A DNA stretch of 22,592 nucleotides from an uncultured Bacilli bacterium (lineage in GTDB: Bacteria > Bacillota_I > Bacilli_A > RF39 > UBA660), in assembly GCA_947630885.1 (NCBI GenBank), contig CANRJI010000005.1, positions 1 through 22,592 of the forward strand. Direction: 5' to 3'. Below the pieces are notes generated by a model. It was not told the DNA's origin. It searched no databases and was given only the letters and a program-made list of their open reading frames with translations. How positions within the stretch are numbered: the stretch's first letter is position 1; every line of letters begins with the position of its first letter. A program made the translations under genes and the position numbers. This document shows positions 7,632 to 14,033 of this stretch, one piece after another.

Positions 7632-7654
7632 TAAAAATTACCACTTATTCTGAT

Positions 7655-7683
7655 GTATGAAAAACTTAATATTTCACAACCTA
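7655..7683 (+). promoter_or_regulatory. Possible sigma-G promoter of the spore protein gene
   Basis: GTATGA (7655-7660), a 16-base gap and CAACCTA (7677-7683) resemble the forespore sigma-G boxes (G-AT- and CATnnTA) with one mismatch in the -10. The expected product and position fit, but the leader would be only about 15 bases, so this is tentative. Confidence 0.3.
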
Positions 7684-7703
7684 TAAGTGTAGGAGGTGAA
7701 ACT

Positions 7704-7916
7704 ATGAGTAATTCAAGTAACAGTAACAAAATGTTAGTTCCAGGCGCTAAACAAGCTATCGAAAAAATGAAATATGAAATCGCTAACGAGTTTGGTGTTA
7801 ACCTTGGACCAGATGCTACTTCAAGAGCTAACGGTTCTGTAGGTGGAGAAATTACTAAGAGATTAGTAAGATTAGGACAAAATCAATTAAGTGGTTCTAA
7901 TTATCAATCTAAATAA
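7704..7916 (+). CDS. Alpha/beta-type small acid-soluble spore protein
   Basis: These proteins coat forespore DNA, shift it to an A-like form and protect it from UV and heat; the GPR protease degrades them on germination. The 70 aa carry both family hallmarks: the GPR site region KYEIANEFGV (23-32, cleavage expected between E25 and I26) with LGPDATSRANGSVGGEITKRLV (DNA-binding helix and turn) and the closing RLGQNQL. The start is ATG 7704, directly behind a near-perfect AGGAGGTGA (7691-7699); the open frame extends back to 7653 but that region carries the putative promoter and ribosome binding site. It stands alone with its own terminator, as expected for a forespore gene. It is the best evidence in the window that the organism sporulates. 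Confidence 0.95.
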   Translation: MSNSSNSNKMLVPGAKQAIEKMKYEIANEFGVNLGPDATSRANGSVGGEITKRLVRLGQNQLSGSNYQSK

Positions 7917-7942
7917 GTTAGTTAAATAAGTATAAAAATAAA

Positions 7943-7972
7943 AAAGTCTCATTGATAATTGAGGCTTTTTTT
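7943..7972 (+). terminator. Terminator of the spore protein gene
   Basis: AAAGTCTCA (7943-7951) pairs with TGAGGCTTT (7960-7968) in 9 bp with one G-U pair and an 8-base loop, followed by T to 7972. Confidence 0.8.
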
Positions 7973-7981
7973 AGTAAAAAT

Positions 7982-8082
7982 AAAAAAGAGACTGACCCCC
8001 TAAGGAACAGTCTCCCAAAAAGAATAAAAAGGGGTTGGCTAGTGTGATACTAGCACCAATTCGCCTAAATCGAACTGGTGAT
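7982..8082 (-). ncRNA. Candidate intergenic small RNA, about 100 nt
   Basis: The minus strand carries an exact promoter (8087-8115) and, about 100 bases on, a terminator: GAGACTG (8014-8008 read backwards) paired with CAGTCTC (7994-7988), followed by six T (7987-7982). Between them, starting within a base or two of the predicted first nucleotide, is a 10-bp hairpin (8080-8071 with 8063-8054, 7-base loop), then a 5-bp hairpin (8053-8049 with 8043-8039), then an unpaired C-rich and U-rich stretch. The ACCCC there (8035-8031) can pair with GGGGU in the terminator loop (7999-7995), giving a possible pseudoknot. No open reading frame of note is present and no gene lies downstream on this strand, so it is not a leader or riboswitch. 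It matches no RNA family I recognise. Confidence 0.7.
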
Positions 8083-8086
8083 TAAT

Positions 8087-8115
8087 ATAATAATCGAAGT
8101 TTATATATTTGTCAA
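8087..8115 (-). promoter_or_regulatory. Sigma-A promoter of the candidate small RNA
   Basis: Consensus TTGACA (minus strand, 8115-8110), a 17-base spacer and TATTAT (8092-8087). The predicted start, about 8080-8082, coincides with the base of the first hairpin. It is the strongest -35 match seen in the window. Confidence 0.75.
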
Positions 8116-8218
8116 TACTAAAATTAAAAAAAATGAAAAATCGTTAATTTTTAAATTAGCAAATGGTTAATAAAAGAAATTATAGTATTAATTTACTTAC
8201 ATTAAAGGTAGAAAAATT

Positions 8219-8236
8219 ATTTTTATCGATAAAAAT
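8219..8236. promoter_or_regulatory. 18-bp perfect palindrome, possible operator
   Basis: ATTTTTATCGATAAAAAT is a perfect palindrome centred at 8227/8228. It lies about 35 bases upstream of the -35 box of the surface-protein operon, with no T-run or gene end to make it a terminator. In such AT-rich DNA a chance origin cannot be excluded. Confidence 0.35.
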
Positions 8237-8270
8237 TTATCAAAAATAATTGAATAATTAAATTTTAGTC

Positions 8271-8299
8271 TTTTCAAAATAAAAATGTTATGTTATAAT
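8271..8299 (+). promoter_or_regulatory. Extended -10 promoter of the surface-protein operon
   Basis: TTTTCA (8271-8276), a 17-base spacer and TATAAT (8294-8299) preceded by TGn (8291-8293), an extended -10 element. The start near 8306 leaves a leader of about 60 bases. Confidence 0.6.
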
Positions 8300-8309
8300 T
8301 GTCATAGGC

Positions 8310-8338
8310 TAGTGGATATGAATAAACTTAGTCCACTA
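8310..8338 (+). promoter_or_regulatory. 5' leader hairpin of the surface-protein gene
   Basis: TAGTGGA (8310-8316) pairs with TCCACTA (8332-8338) around a 15-base loop, a few bases after the predicted transcript start and 12 bases before the AAGGAGGTGA ribosome binding site. A 5' stem of this kind often stabilises highly expressed mRNAs; no T-run follows, so it is not a terminator. Confidence 0.45.
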
Positions 8339-8364
8339 AATTTATGAGAAAAGGAGGTGAACTA

Positions 8365-9063
8365 ATGGAAAAAGATAGAACTTACAGAGTGGTAGCCTTA
8401 GTTGCCTTAATAGTTGCTGTTGTAGGTGTATCTCTTGGATTTGCTGCCTTTTCTAGATCTTTAAGTATTGAACCTAGTGGTGAAGTAAATCCAGAAAACA
8501 CTTTAAAAGTAGAGTTTTCATCAACTGGTGCTGCAGTACCTACAACAGAATCTGTTACAGGAACAACTGCTGGCAGTGAAGCTGTTCAAGCTGGAAGCGC
8601 TACAATAACTAATACAGGTAATAGTCCAAAAATAAGCGGATTAACTGCAACCTTTACAAAACCTGGAGAATCTGTTACTTATGAATTTTATGCAGTAAAT
8701 ACTGGCAAATTTGATGCATATTTAACTGGTATAAAACTTGGAACAACACTTGAGACTTTCAAAAAGTGTACTGCTAAATCGGGTTCTAATCCTGCATCGG
8801 ATGCAACTGATCTTGATAAAGTTTGTGGCAGCATTCATGTAACTGTTGAAGTTGGTGAAGATGTTGCTAAAGTATCAACAAAAGATGCAGATAAAGTTGT
8901 TGATAGTGAACACAAACTTACTAAAGCAGGTACAAATTGGGAAAAAGTTGTTGTTAAACTTGAGTATACAGCAAATGAAACTGGCGATGATTATGCTGAT
9001 GGTGATGTAACAGTTACTTTTCAACCAATTACGCTTACTTATAGTACTGTAAAACCAGCATAA
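8365..9063 (+). CDS. TasA/camelysin-like secreted protein with SipW-type leader
   Basis: A secreted, probably fibre- or matrix-forming protein of 232 aa. The leader (residues 1-30: short charged start, hydrophobic VVALVALIVAVVGVSLGFAAF) resembles TasA and camelysin, where a Gly-rich end and an A-x-F motif precede cleavage by the SipW-type signal peptidase encoded next door. The mature part is Thr/Ser/Gly/Val-rich and beta-strand-like, with ITNTGNSPKISGL and YEFYAVNTGKFDAYL strands and two cysteines, C135 and C154, able to form a disulfide. There is no sorting signal or C-terminal membrane anchor. ATG 8365 has a textbook AAGGAGGTGA at 8351-8360; the in-frame ATG at 8344 lies before it. The own promoter, leader hairpin and downstream stem-loop suggest high expression relative to the peptidase gene. 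Confidence 0.75.
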   Translation: MEKDRTYRVVALVALIVAVVGVSLGFAAFSRSLSIEPSGEVNPENTLKVEFSSTGAAVPTTESVTGTTAGSEAVQAGSATITNTGNSPKISGLTATFTKPGESVTYEFYAVNTGKFDAYLTGIKLGTTLETFKKCTAKSGSNPASDATDLDKVCGSIHVTVEVGEDVAKVSTKDADKVVDSEHKLTKAGTNWEKVVVKLEYTANETGDDYADGDVTVTFQPITLTYSTVKPA

Positions 9064-9071
9064 TAATTTAA

Positions 9072-9103
9072 AAATATATTAAGAGATTTTTCTTAATATA
9101 TTT
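9072..9103 (+). terminator. 13-bp hairpin between surface protein and peptidase genes
   Basis: AAATATATTAAGA (9072-9084) and TCTTAATATATTT (9091-9103) form a perfect 13-bp, AT-only stem with a 6-base loop. Only three T end the stem and GCAC follows, so it is likely a leaky terminator or a stem that protects the upstream mRNA, lowering peptidase expression relative to its substrate. Confidence 0.5.
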
Positions 9104-9131
9104 GCACAAAACTATTTGGGAGGAAAAAGAA

Positions 9132-10268
9132 ATGAAAAGTGGGTATAAAAAATTATTGATTTTTGAAATTCTCGTTTTTACATTATTAATTTTAAATAGT
9201 TTTGTATCAAGTATATTAAGTAATTATGTAATGGTAGCCTTTATAATTATTTTAGGAGTAATTTTTAAATTTGTTTTTGGCTTTGAAAGGGATAGGCATA
9301 GGTATATTAAAGATATTATTTTTGAAGTGGCAATTTTTTTATTAATATACTTACTTATATATTATTTGTCTGGTCTTTTCTTTGGATTTGCTAGAACTAG
9401 TAATTACTATACTTTTGAAGGAATGTTTAAGTTTGTTATACCAACAATTTTGTTTATTGTAACAAAAGAAATTTTAAGGTATATGATGCTTACAAAATCA
9501 GAGGGAAGTAAATTACTAATTGTGATGACTTGCATATTATTTATTATGTTTGATGTTACGGGTAATATTTTCTATACAAATTTTAAATCGAGTCATGAAG
9601 TATTTACTTTACTTGCGGTGATAATTTTACCGGCGATAAGTACGAATATTATTTGCTCTTATATGACGATGAAAGTTGGTTATAAACCTGTTATATTTTA
9701 CTTATTAGTAGTTAATTTGTATCGTTACTTATTACCAATTGTGCCAAATCCAAATCAATATTTGGTATCAATTATTAATTTCCTAGTTCCAATAATTCTC
9801 GGTTATCGAATTTATAGGTTCTTTGCAAAAGATCGAGATGAAGAAGAGGAAGATTCGCGGGGAATTAGTCGAAAAAAACAAGTGATTTCCTTAATTATAC
9901 CGACGATTATAGTTATTTTCATTGTGTATATAACTTCAGGATATTTTCATTATTATGCTTTAGCTATTGCTAGTGGCAGTATGCATCCAGAAATTAAAAA
10001 GGGTGATGTTACAATTATTGAAAAACTTGATGGTCATTTTGATGAGCTTAAGGAAGGACAAGTTATTGCTTATAAATATAGTAATGTTACGATTGTCCAT
10101 AGATTAACTAGAATAATGAAAATAGGTGACACGTATTATTTCTATACTAAAGGAGACGCTAATAATGATGAAGATGCTTATACAGTGCAAGAGGATATGA
10201 TTATTGGTACGGTTAAAGCTAAAATCCCATATCTAGGGTTACCGACGGTATGGTTAAATGGTTTATAG
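9132..10268 (+). CDS. sipW: SipW-type signal peptidase I with polytopic N-terminal membrane domain
   Basis: Signal peptidase of the Ser-His (ER/SipW) type, expected to cleave the leader of the preceding protein. The catalytic part is C-terminal: AIASGSMHPEI (Ser283 nucleophile), VTIVHRLTRI (His323 in place of the usual Lys) and YTKGDANNDEDAY (Asp342 and following acids), ahead of a C-terminal GTVKAKIPYLG box. The oddity is its length: 378 aa against about 190 for SipW. The first 230 residues hold about eight hydrophobic segments, a charged EEEED stretch links them to a further helix (about 251-272) that is the normal signal-peptidase anchor. The start is ATG 9132 behind GGGAGG (9117-9122); the upstream TTG at 9102 is inside the hairpin. 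The next gene starts 10 bases after its stop. Confidence 0.88.
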   Translation: MKSGYKKLLIFEILVFTLLILNSFVSSILSNYVMVAFIIILGVIFKFVFGFERDRHRYIKDIIFEVAIFLLIYLLIYYLSGLFFGFARTSNYYTFEGMFKFVIPTILFIVTKEILRYMMLTKSEGSKLLIVMTCILFIMFDVTGNIFYTNFKSSHEVFTLLAVIILPAISTNIICSYMTMKVGYKPVIFYLLVVNLYRYLLPIVPNPNQYLVSIINFLVPIILGYRIYRFFAKDRDEEEEDSRGISRKKQVISLIIPTIIVIFIVYITSGYFHYYALAIASGSMHPEIKKGDVTIIEKLDGHFDELKEGQVIAYKYSNVTIVHRLTRIMKIGDTYYFYTKGDANNDEDAYTVQEDMIIGTVKAKIPYLGLPTVWLNGL

Positions 10269-10277
10269 GAGGATATA

Positions 10278-11349
10278 ATGGAAAAGAATAAAGAGAAAAA
10301 AAATAAGACTTTGCAAAAACGTAATTTAAAGATTATTGGTTGCACACTTTTATTTGCTTTACTTTTTGGAGCTTTTAGCAACTAAATCGTTTGATTACGA
10401 GAGTAAGAGAACAATCAAGTATTGGGAAGATGAATCAGTTGATTATCTTGTTTATCTAAAGCCTAATGATTTTTATGAAGAAGATTATTTGAAGGAGAAT
10501 ATGATTTACGTTGCAAGCTTAATCAATCAAATAAAGGCAACTTTTAATTATAGTTTTCAAATAGAAGAAAATACGGATGTTGATTTTTCTTATAAAGTTA
10601 TTGCTGATCTTGTTATTGCAAGTGAAAATGGTAATACAAAATATTTTGAAAAACCATATGTTCTTGTCGATAGTAAAGAGGCTAAAATAACTGATGGTAA
10701 ATCAATTGAAATAAGTGAGGAAGTTAATATTGATTATGATTATTACAATAGACTTGCTAATACCTTTAGAACTTCTTATGCCGTTGATGCAAATAGTTAC
10801 TTGAAAGTTTATCTTCAAGTTGATAAAGTAAATGGGGAAAAGGCAAACTTTGTATTAAATGATAGTGTAAATGTTCCTCTTACAATTCCTCTAGCGGAGA
10901 GATCTATTGAGATAAGCTTTGATTCACAAAATTCTCAAATTATAAATAATGTTCCAACTAATGCTGAACTAGTCTTTAATTTAAAAGTATTTATTCCTGA
11001 AATTGTCTTGTTTATTGCATCTTCAGTACTTCTTGTTTACTTAATTAATTTAATTTATAATTCGATTAAGAGGAAGAGTGCTTACGACAAGTATATCGAT
11101 AAACTATTAAGAGAATATGATAGATTAATAGTTGAGACAAAGACTGAGCCTGATTTTACGGAAGGAAATGTTATTGAAATTGATAAAATTGAAGAATTAC
11201 TCGATGTAAGAGATAGTTTGAAATTACCAATTATGTACTATAATGCTATTAAGCATCATATTTGTCATTTATATGTTAAGCATGAAGATGATTTTTACTT
11301 ACTTACTTTAAAAGCGGAAAACTTTAAAGATAATGAAAGAGATTCTTAA
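10278..11349 (+). pseudogene. DUF5305-like membrane protein, reading frame broken near the N-terminus
   Basis: ATG 10278 behind AGGAGG (10267-10272) opens a 35-residue frame with a Lys-rich start and a membrane segment (LKIIGCTLLFALLFGAF), which stops at TAA 10383-10385. The rest of the protein continues in the +1 frame from before that stop (open from 10336) to 11349: an extracytoplasmic region beginning ATKSFDYESKRTIKYWEDES, a YLVYLKPNDFYEEDYL motif, beta-rich sequence, a second membrane helix (about 10990-11058) and a cytosolic tail with REYDRLIVETKTEPDF and IEELLDVRDSLKLPIMYY. Those tail motifs are typical of the DUF5305 family, found beside SipW-type peptidases. Removing one T from TTTT at 10373-10376 restores one continuous protein of about 356 aa. 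The body is otherwise intact, so this could be a recent mutation, phase variation, programmed frameshift or a sequencing error. Confidence 0.75.
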
Positions 11350-11364
11350 TTTGAATCTTTTTTT
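11336..11364 (+). terminator. Terminator of the surface-protein operon
   Basis: AAAGAGATTC (11336-11345) pairs with GAATCTTTTT (11353-11362) in about 10 bp with one G-U pair and a 7-base loop, with T to 11364. The stop codon of the DUF5305-like gene lies in the stem-loop. Confidence 0.75.
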
Positions 11365-11378
11365 GTTACTGAGTTGTA

Positions 11379-11407
11379 TTGATTTTATGATAGAAATATG
11401 TTATATT
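11379..11407 (+). promoter_or_regulatory. Promoter of the NfeD/SPFH operon
   Basis: TTGATT (11379-11384), a 17-base spacer and TATATT (11402-11407) with an upstream TG (extended -10), leaving a leader of about 55 bases. Confidence 0.55.
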
Positions 11408-11469
11408 TGTAACAGTTAAATCTTTAATATTTTAACTTATTTTTACATATAAAGAAGTAAGGTGGTTCG

Positions 11470-11889
11470 ATGTTTTATTTTTGGTTTCTAGTAGCGGTAT
11501 TCCTTGGTATATTGGAAGTTATTACAACTAATTTAGTCAGTATATGGTTTGTCATTAGTGCATTACTGGCAATGGGAGTTTCTTTTTTGACTGATAATTT
11601 GGTAATACAAATTGGGATCTTTGTAGTAGGTGGAGTAGTTCTTATGCCGATTAGTAAAAAATTATATGCTAAAATAAGAGGAAAAGGTGCTAAAACTAAT
11701 TTAGATCGAATTATTGGAATGAAGGGTATTGTTACGGAAGATATTGAAAATGGTAATATTGGTGAAGTTAAAGTTGATGGTAAAAGATGGTCAGCTTATG
11801 CCGATACGGATATTCATAAAGGAGAAAATGTTGAAGTATTAGCTATTAATAGTGTTAAAATAAAAGTAAAAAGATGGGAGGATAAATAG
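11470..11889 (+). CDS. NfeD-family membrane protein
   Basis: NfeD proteins accompany SPFH (stomatin/prohibitin) proteins and are thought to help organise membrane microdomains. The 139 aa have two to three N-terminal membrane helices (about 2-18, 23-41 and 43-62) and then, after a basic loop (KKLYAKIRGKGAKTN), a C-terminal OB-fold domain beginning RIIGMKGIVTEDI and ending VEVLAINSVKIKVKRW, the standard short NfeD pattern without the N-terminal ClpP-like protease domain. Its stop is followed at once by the ATG of the SPFH gene, so the pair is coupled. AAGGTGG at 11459-11465 precedes ATG 11470. Confidence 0.88.
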   Translation: MFYFWFLVAVFLGILEVITTNLVSIWFVISALLAMGVSFLTDNLVIQIGIFVVGGVVLMPISKKLYAKIRGKGAKTNLDRIIGMKGIVTEDIENGNIGEVKVDGKRWSAYADTDIHKGENVEVLAINSVKIKVKRWEDK

Positions 11890-12780
11890 ATGGAAATTTT
11901 TATTGTTATTTTAGTATTAGTTGTTTTGTTTGTTATACCGAGTATTAAGATTGTACCTCAAGCTAAATCTTATGTTATTGAAAGGCTTGGAAGTTATCTT
12001 ACAACTTGGTCTAATGGACTACATTTTAAGATACCTTTTATTGATAGGGTATCAAATAAGGTTACTTTAAAGGAAATTGTTAAGGATTTTGCACCTCAAC
12101 CAGTTATTACAAAGGATAATGTTACGATGCAAATCGATACGGTCGTATATTTTCAAATTACAGATCCGAAACTATATACTTATGGTATTGAGGATCCAAT
12201 TAATGCAATTGAAAATTTAACGGCAACGACACTTAGAAATATTATTGGTGAACTAGAGCTTGACCAGACATTAACTTCGCGAGACATTATTAATGCGAAG
12301 ATGAGAAGTATTTTGGATGAAGCTACTGACCCATGGGGTATTAAAGTAAATAGAGTGGAAGTTAAAAATATTTTACCACCTAGGGATATTCAAGAAGCAA
12401 TGGAAAAACAAATGCGTGCAGAAAGAGAAAGAAGAGAGAAAATTCTTCAAGCTGAAGGTGAAAAGAAATCTAGTATTTTGATTGCCGAAGGCGAAAAAGA
12501 ATCGGCAATTCTAAAAGCTGAGGCACAAAAAGAAGCACAAATTAAAATGGCTGAAGGTGAAGCGGAAGCATTACTTAAAATTAAAAAAGCTGAGGCTGAT
12601 GGTATTAAACTTTTGAGAGAAGCAAAGGCCGATAATTCGGTACTTACACTTAAAAGTTATGAAGCACTTGAGAAAGTGGCTAACGGTCAATCAACAAAAA
12701 TTATTGTTCCAGCAAACTTACAGAGTGTTGCTACTTTTGGTACTGTTATTAATGAAATGATTGAAAAGAAAAACAAATAA
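11890..12780 (+). CDS. SPFH/Band 7 protein (QmcA/stomatin-like)
   Basis: A membrane-scaffold protein of 296 aa: an N-terminal hairpin or single helix (1-19), an SPFH domain (about 22-180, with IVPQAKSYVIERLGSYLTTWSNGLHFKIPFIDR broken here as family motifs VIERLG and LHFKIPF), and a long Ala/Glu/Lys-rich coiled coil (about 170-250) that drives ring-shaped oligomers. The PPRDIQEAMEKQMRAERERR junction is characteristic of the QmcA/YbbK and slipin group paired with NfeD. Such proteins influence membrane fluidity and protease or secretion partners; a specific partner cannot be read here. A terminator ends the two-gene unit. Confidence 0.9.
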   Translation: MEIFIVILVLVVLFVIPSIKIVPQAKSYVIERLGSYLTTWSNGLHFKIPFIDRVSNKVTLKEIVKDFAPQPVITKDNVTMQIDTVVYFQITDPKLYTYGIEDPINAIENLTATTLRNIIGELELDQTLTSRDIINAKMRSILDEATDPWGIKVNRVEVKNILPPRDIQEAMEKQMRAERERREKILQAEGEKKSSILIAEGEKESAILKAEAQKEAQIKMAEGEAEALLKIKKAEADGIKLLREAKADNSVLTLKSYEALEKVANGQSTKIIVPANLQSVATFGTVINEMIEKKNK

Positions 12781-12801
12781 TATATTCCTTTATATTACGA
12801 C

Positions 12802-12829
12802 AAAAAGCAAGGAAATACTTGCTTTTTTT
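12802..12829 (+). terminator. Terminator after the SPFH gene
   Basis: AAAAAGCAAG (12802-12811) and CTTGCTTTTT (12818-12827) form a 10-bp stem with a 6-base loop, T to 12829. The A-rich upstream arm would also let it act weakly on the minus strand. Confidence 0.85.
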
Positions 12830-12867
12830 ATTTTTTAAGTGTATTATGTTTATAGGAGGAAATGATT

Positions 12868-13569
12868 ATGGCTAATCAAGAAAAGAAAACTAATAATAGT
12901 AAATCTAATAATAAAGTAAATAATAAAAAGAATAATAAAACTGTTGAAAAGAAAACAGTTAAGGGAACGACAAAAAAAGAATCAACAAAAGCTGTTAAAG
13001 AAGAAAAAGTAATTAGAGAAGTAGTTAAAGAAGAAAACGTAATGGAAGAAAAAGAAGTAAATACTTCAAAGCATTCATTTAAGTTAACATCGATGCAGAG
13101 AGATATTATTTTAATTCTTTTGGTAGCGGTAGTATTAGTAATTGCTTTAGTTCTTACAAAGAAACCTAAACTAGATATCGAACTTCCAGTTGCTCTTGCA
13201 GGAGACGCTGGTTATAATGAAATAACTTATGCTGACTATGAAGCAAAGATGGAAGCAAAGGAACCATTTCTTGTAATTATTGTTAAAGATGGTTGTCCTT
13301 TCTGTGAAGATTATGAACCTATCGTTAAAGAGGTAGCGGAAGAGTATAAGTTACCAATTAACTTTATTAATTTGACACATTTGTCAGATGAAGAATTTGA
13401 TAAATTAGCAACTTCTAATTTATATTTAAAAAGGACACAATGGGGAACTCCAACAACATTATTCTTATATGGTAATACTGTAGTTGATTCAATTGGTGGA
13501 TACGTTGAAAAAGATGAGCTTATGGAATTTGTTAGAGCTAACTTTGTGATTGAAGAAAATGAACAATAA
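12868..13569 (+). CDS. Membrane-anchored thioredoxin-like protein (CPFC)
   Basis: A 233-aa type II membrane protein. Residues 1-70 are a cytosolic, Lys/Asn/Glu-rich low-complexity tail, 79-97 a membrane helix (DIILILLVAVVLVIALVLT), and about 115-230 an extracytoplasmic thioredoxin fold with the redox motif C143-P-F-C146 in KDGCPFCEDY and the cis-proline loop WGTPTT (P195). CPFC is unlike the CGPC of thioredoxin and is seen in glutaredoxin- and DsbA-like proteins, so oxidase or reductase direction is open. Outside the membrane it could act on disulfides of exported proteins such as the pilin and the TasA-like protein, both of which carry cysteine pairs (inference). AGGAGGA (12854-12860) fits ATG 12868; ATG 12862 is too close. 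The next gene overlaps its end. Confidence 0.82.
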   Translation: MANQEKKTNNSKSNNKVNNKKNNKTVEKKTVKGTTKKESTKAVKEEKVIREVVKEENVMEEKEVNTSKHSFKLTSMQRDIILILLVAVVLVIALVLTKKPKLDIELPVALAGDAGYNEITYADYEAKMEAKEPFLVIIVKDGCPFCEDYEPIVKEVAEEYKLPINFINLTHLSDEEFDKLATSNLYLKRTQWGTPTTLFLYGNTVVDSIGGYVEKDELMEFVRANFVIEENEQ

Positions 13570-14008
13570 TGTATATGAACTAGCTAAGGAGTTTAAAAAA
13601 AAGTATCCTAGTACTTTAGCTTTTAGAATTAAAGCACATAGTAAAGTTGCACAAAAATTTATAGGAAGCGATGAAAAAATAAAGTATGTCTTTTTAGCAC
13701 AAAAGAACTTTAATAGTTTTGATATTATCAATACTAATGTTGTCGTTATGACAGATAAAAGAATAATTGTGGCTACGAAGAGAATAGTGTTTGGTTATTT
13801 TTTCAAAATGATAACACCAGATATGTTTAATGATTTGACCATTAAAAATGGTCTTATCTGGGGAAAAGTAATTATTGATACAGTTAAAGAAAAAGTTGTT
13901 CTTTCTAATATTTCATCAAGTGCTTTATCAGAAATAGATGATAATGTTACAATGTATATGTTAGAACAAAAGAAAAAATATCGAAAAGAAAGTGAAGTCA
14001 GTGAATAA
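13559..14008 (+). CDS. YokE-like PH-domain protein
   Basis: A soluble protein of 149 aa with a bacterial pleckstrin-homology-like core: DEKIKYVFLAQKN, VVVMTDKRIIVATKR and a closing stretch WGKVIIDTVKEKVVLSNIS, preceded by a basic helical segment and followed by a charged helix (MYMLEQKKKYRKES). The pattern of a beta-barrel with TDKRIIVA is typical of the bPH/YokE families, whose ligands are mostly unknown. ATG 13559 overlaps the stop of the thioredoxin-like gene by 11 bases, implying coupled expression; TTG 13550 is a less likely alternative. The function is not predictable beyond the domain. Confidence 0.72.
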   Translation: MNNNVYELAKEFKKKYPSTLAFRIKAHSKVAQKFIGSDEKIKYVFLAQKNFNSFDIINTNVVVMTDKRIIVATKRIVFGYFFKMITPDMFNDLTIKNGLIWGKVIIDTVKEKVVLSNISSSALSEIDDNVTMYMLEQKKKYRKESEVSE

Positions 14009-14021
14009 GCTTTCTTTTTTT
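13984..14021 (+). terminator. Weak terminator or attenuator before recX
   Basis: AAAAGAAAG (13984-13992) can pair with CTTTCTTTT (14010-14018) around a 17-base loop, followed by T. The stem is AT-rich, overlaps the end of the PH-domain gene and ends just before the recX ribosome binding site, so partial readthrough is likely. Confidence 0.35.
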
Positions 14022-14033
14022 CAAGGAGGATAA

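Noticed and set aside
7653..7703. Upstream ATG at 7653 as start of the spore protein
   Set aside because: It would add 17 residues foreign to this family and it precedes a near-perfect ribosome binding site for ATG 7704.
7982..8115. Riboswitch controlling a downstream gene
   Set aside because: The promoter and terminator point to the minus strand, where the next gene is convergent, so there is nothing for it to regulate in cis.
12819..12847. TTGCTT/TATTAT promoter for the thioredoxin-like gene
   Set aside because: Spacing is right, but the -35 lies in a terminator stem and the transcript would start inside the ribosome binding site.
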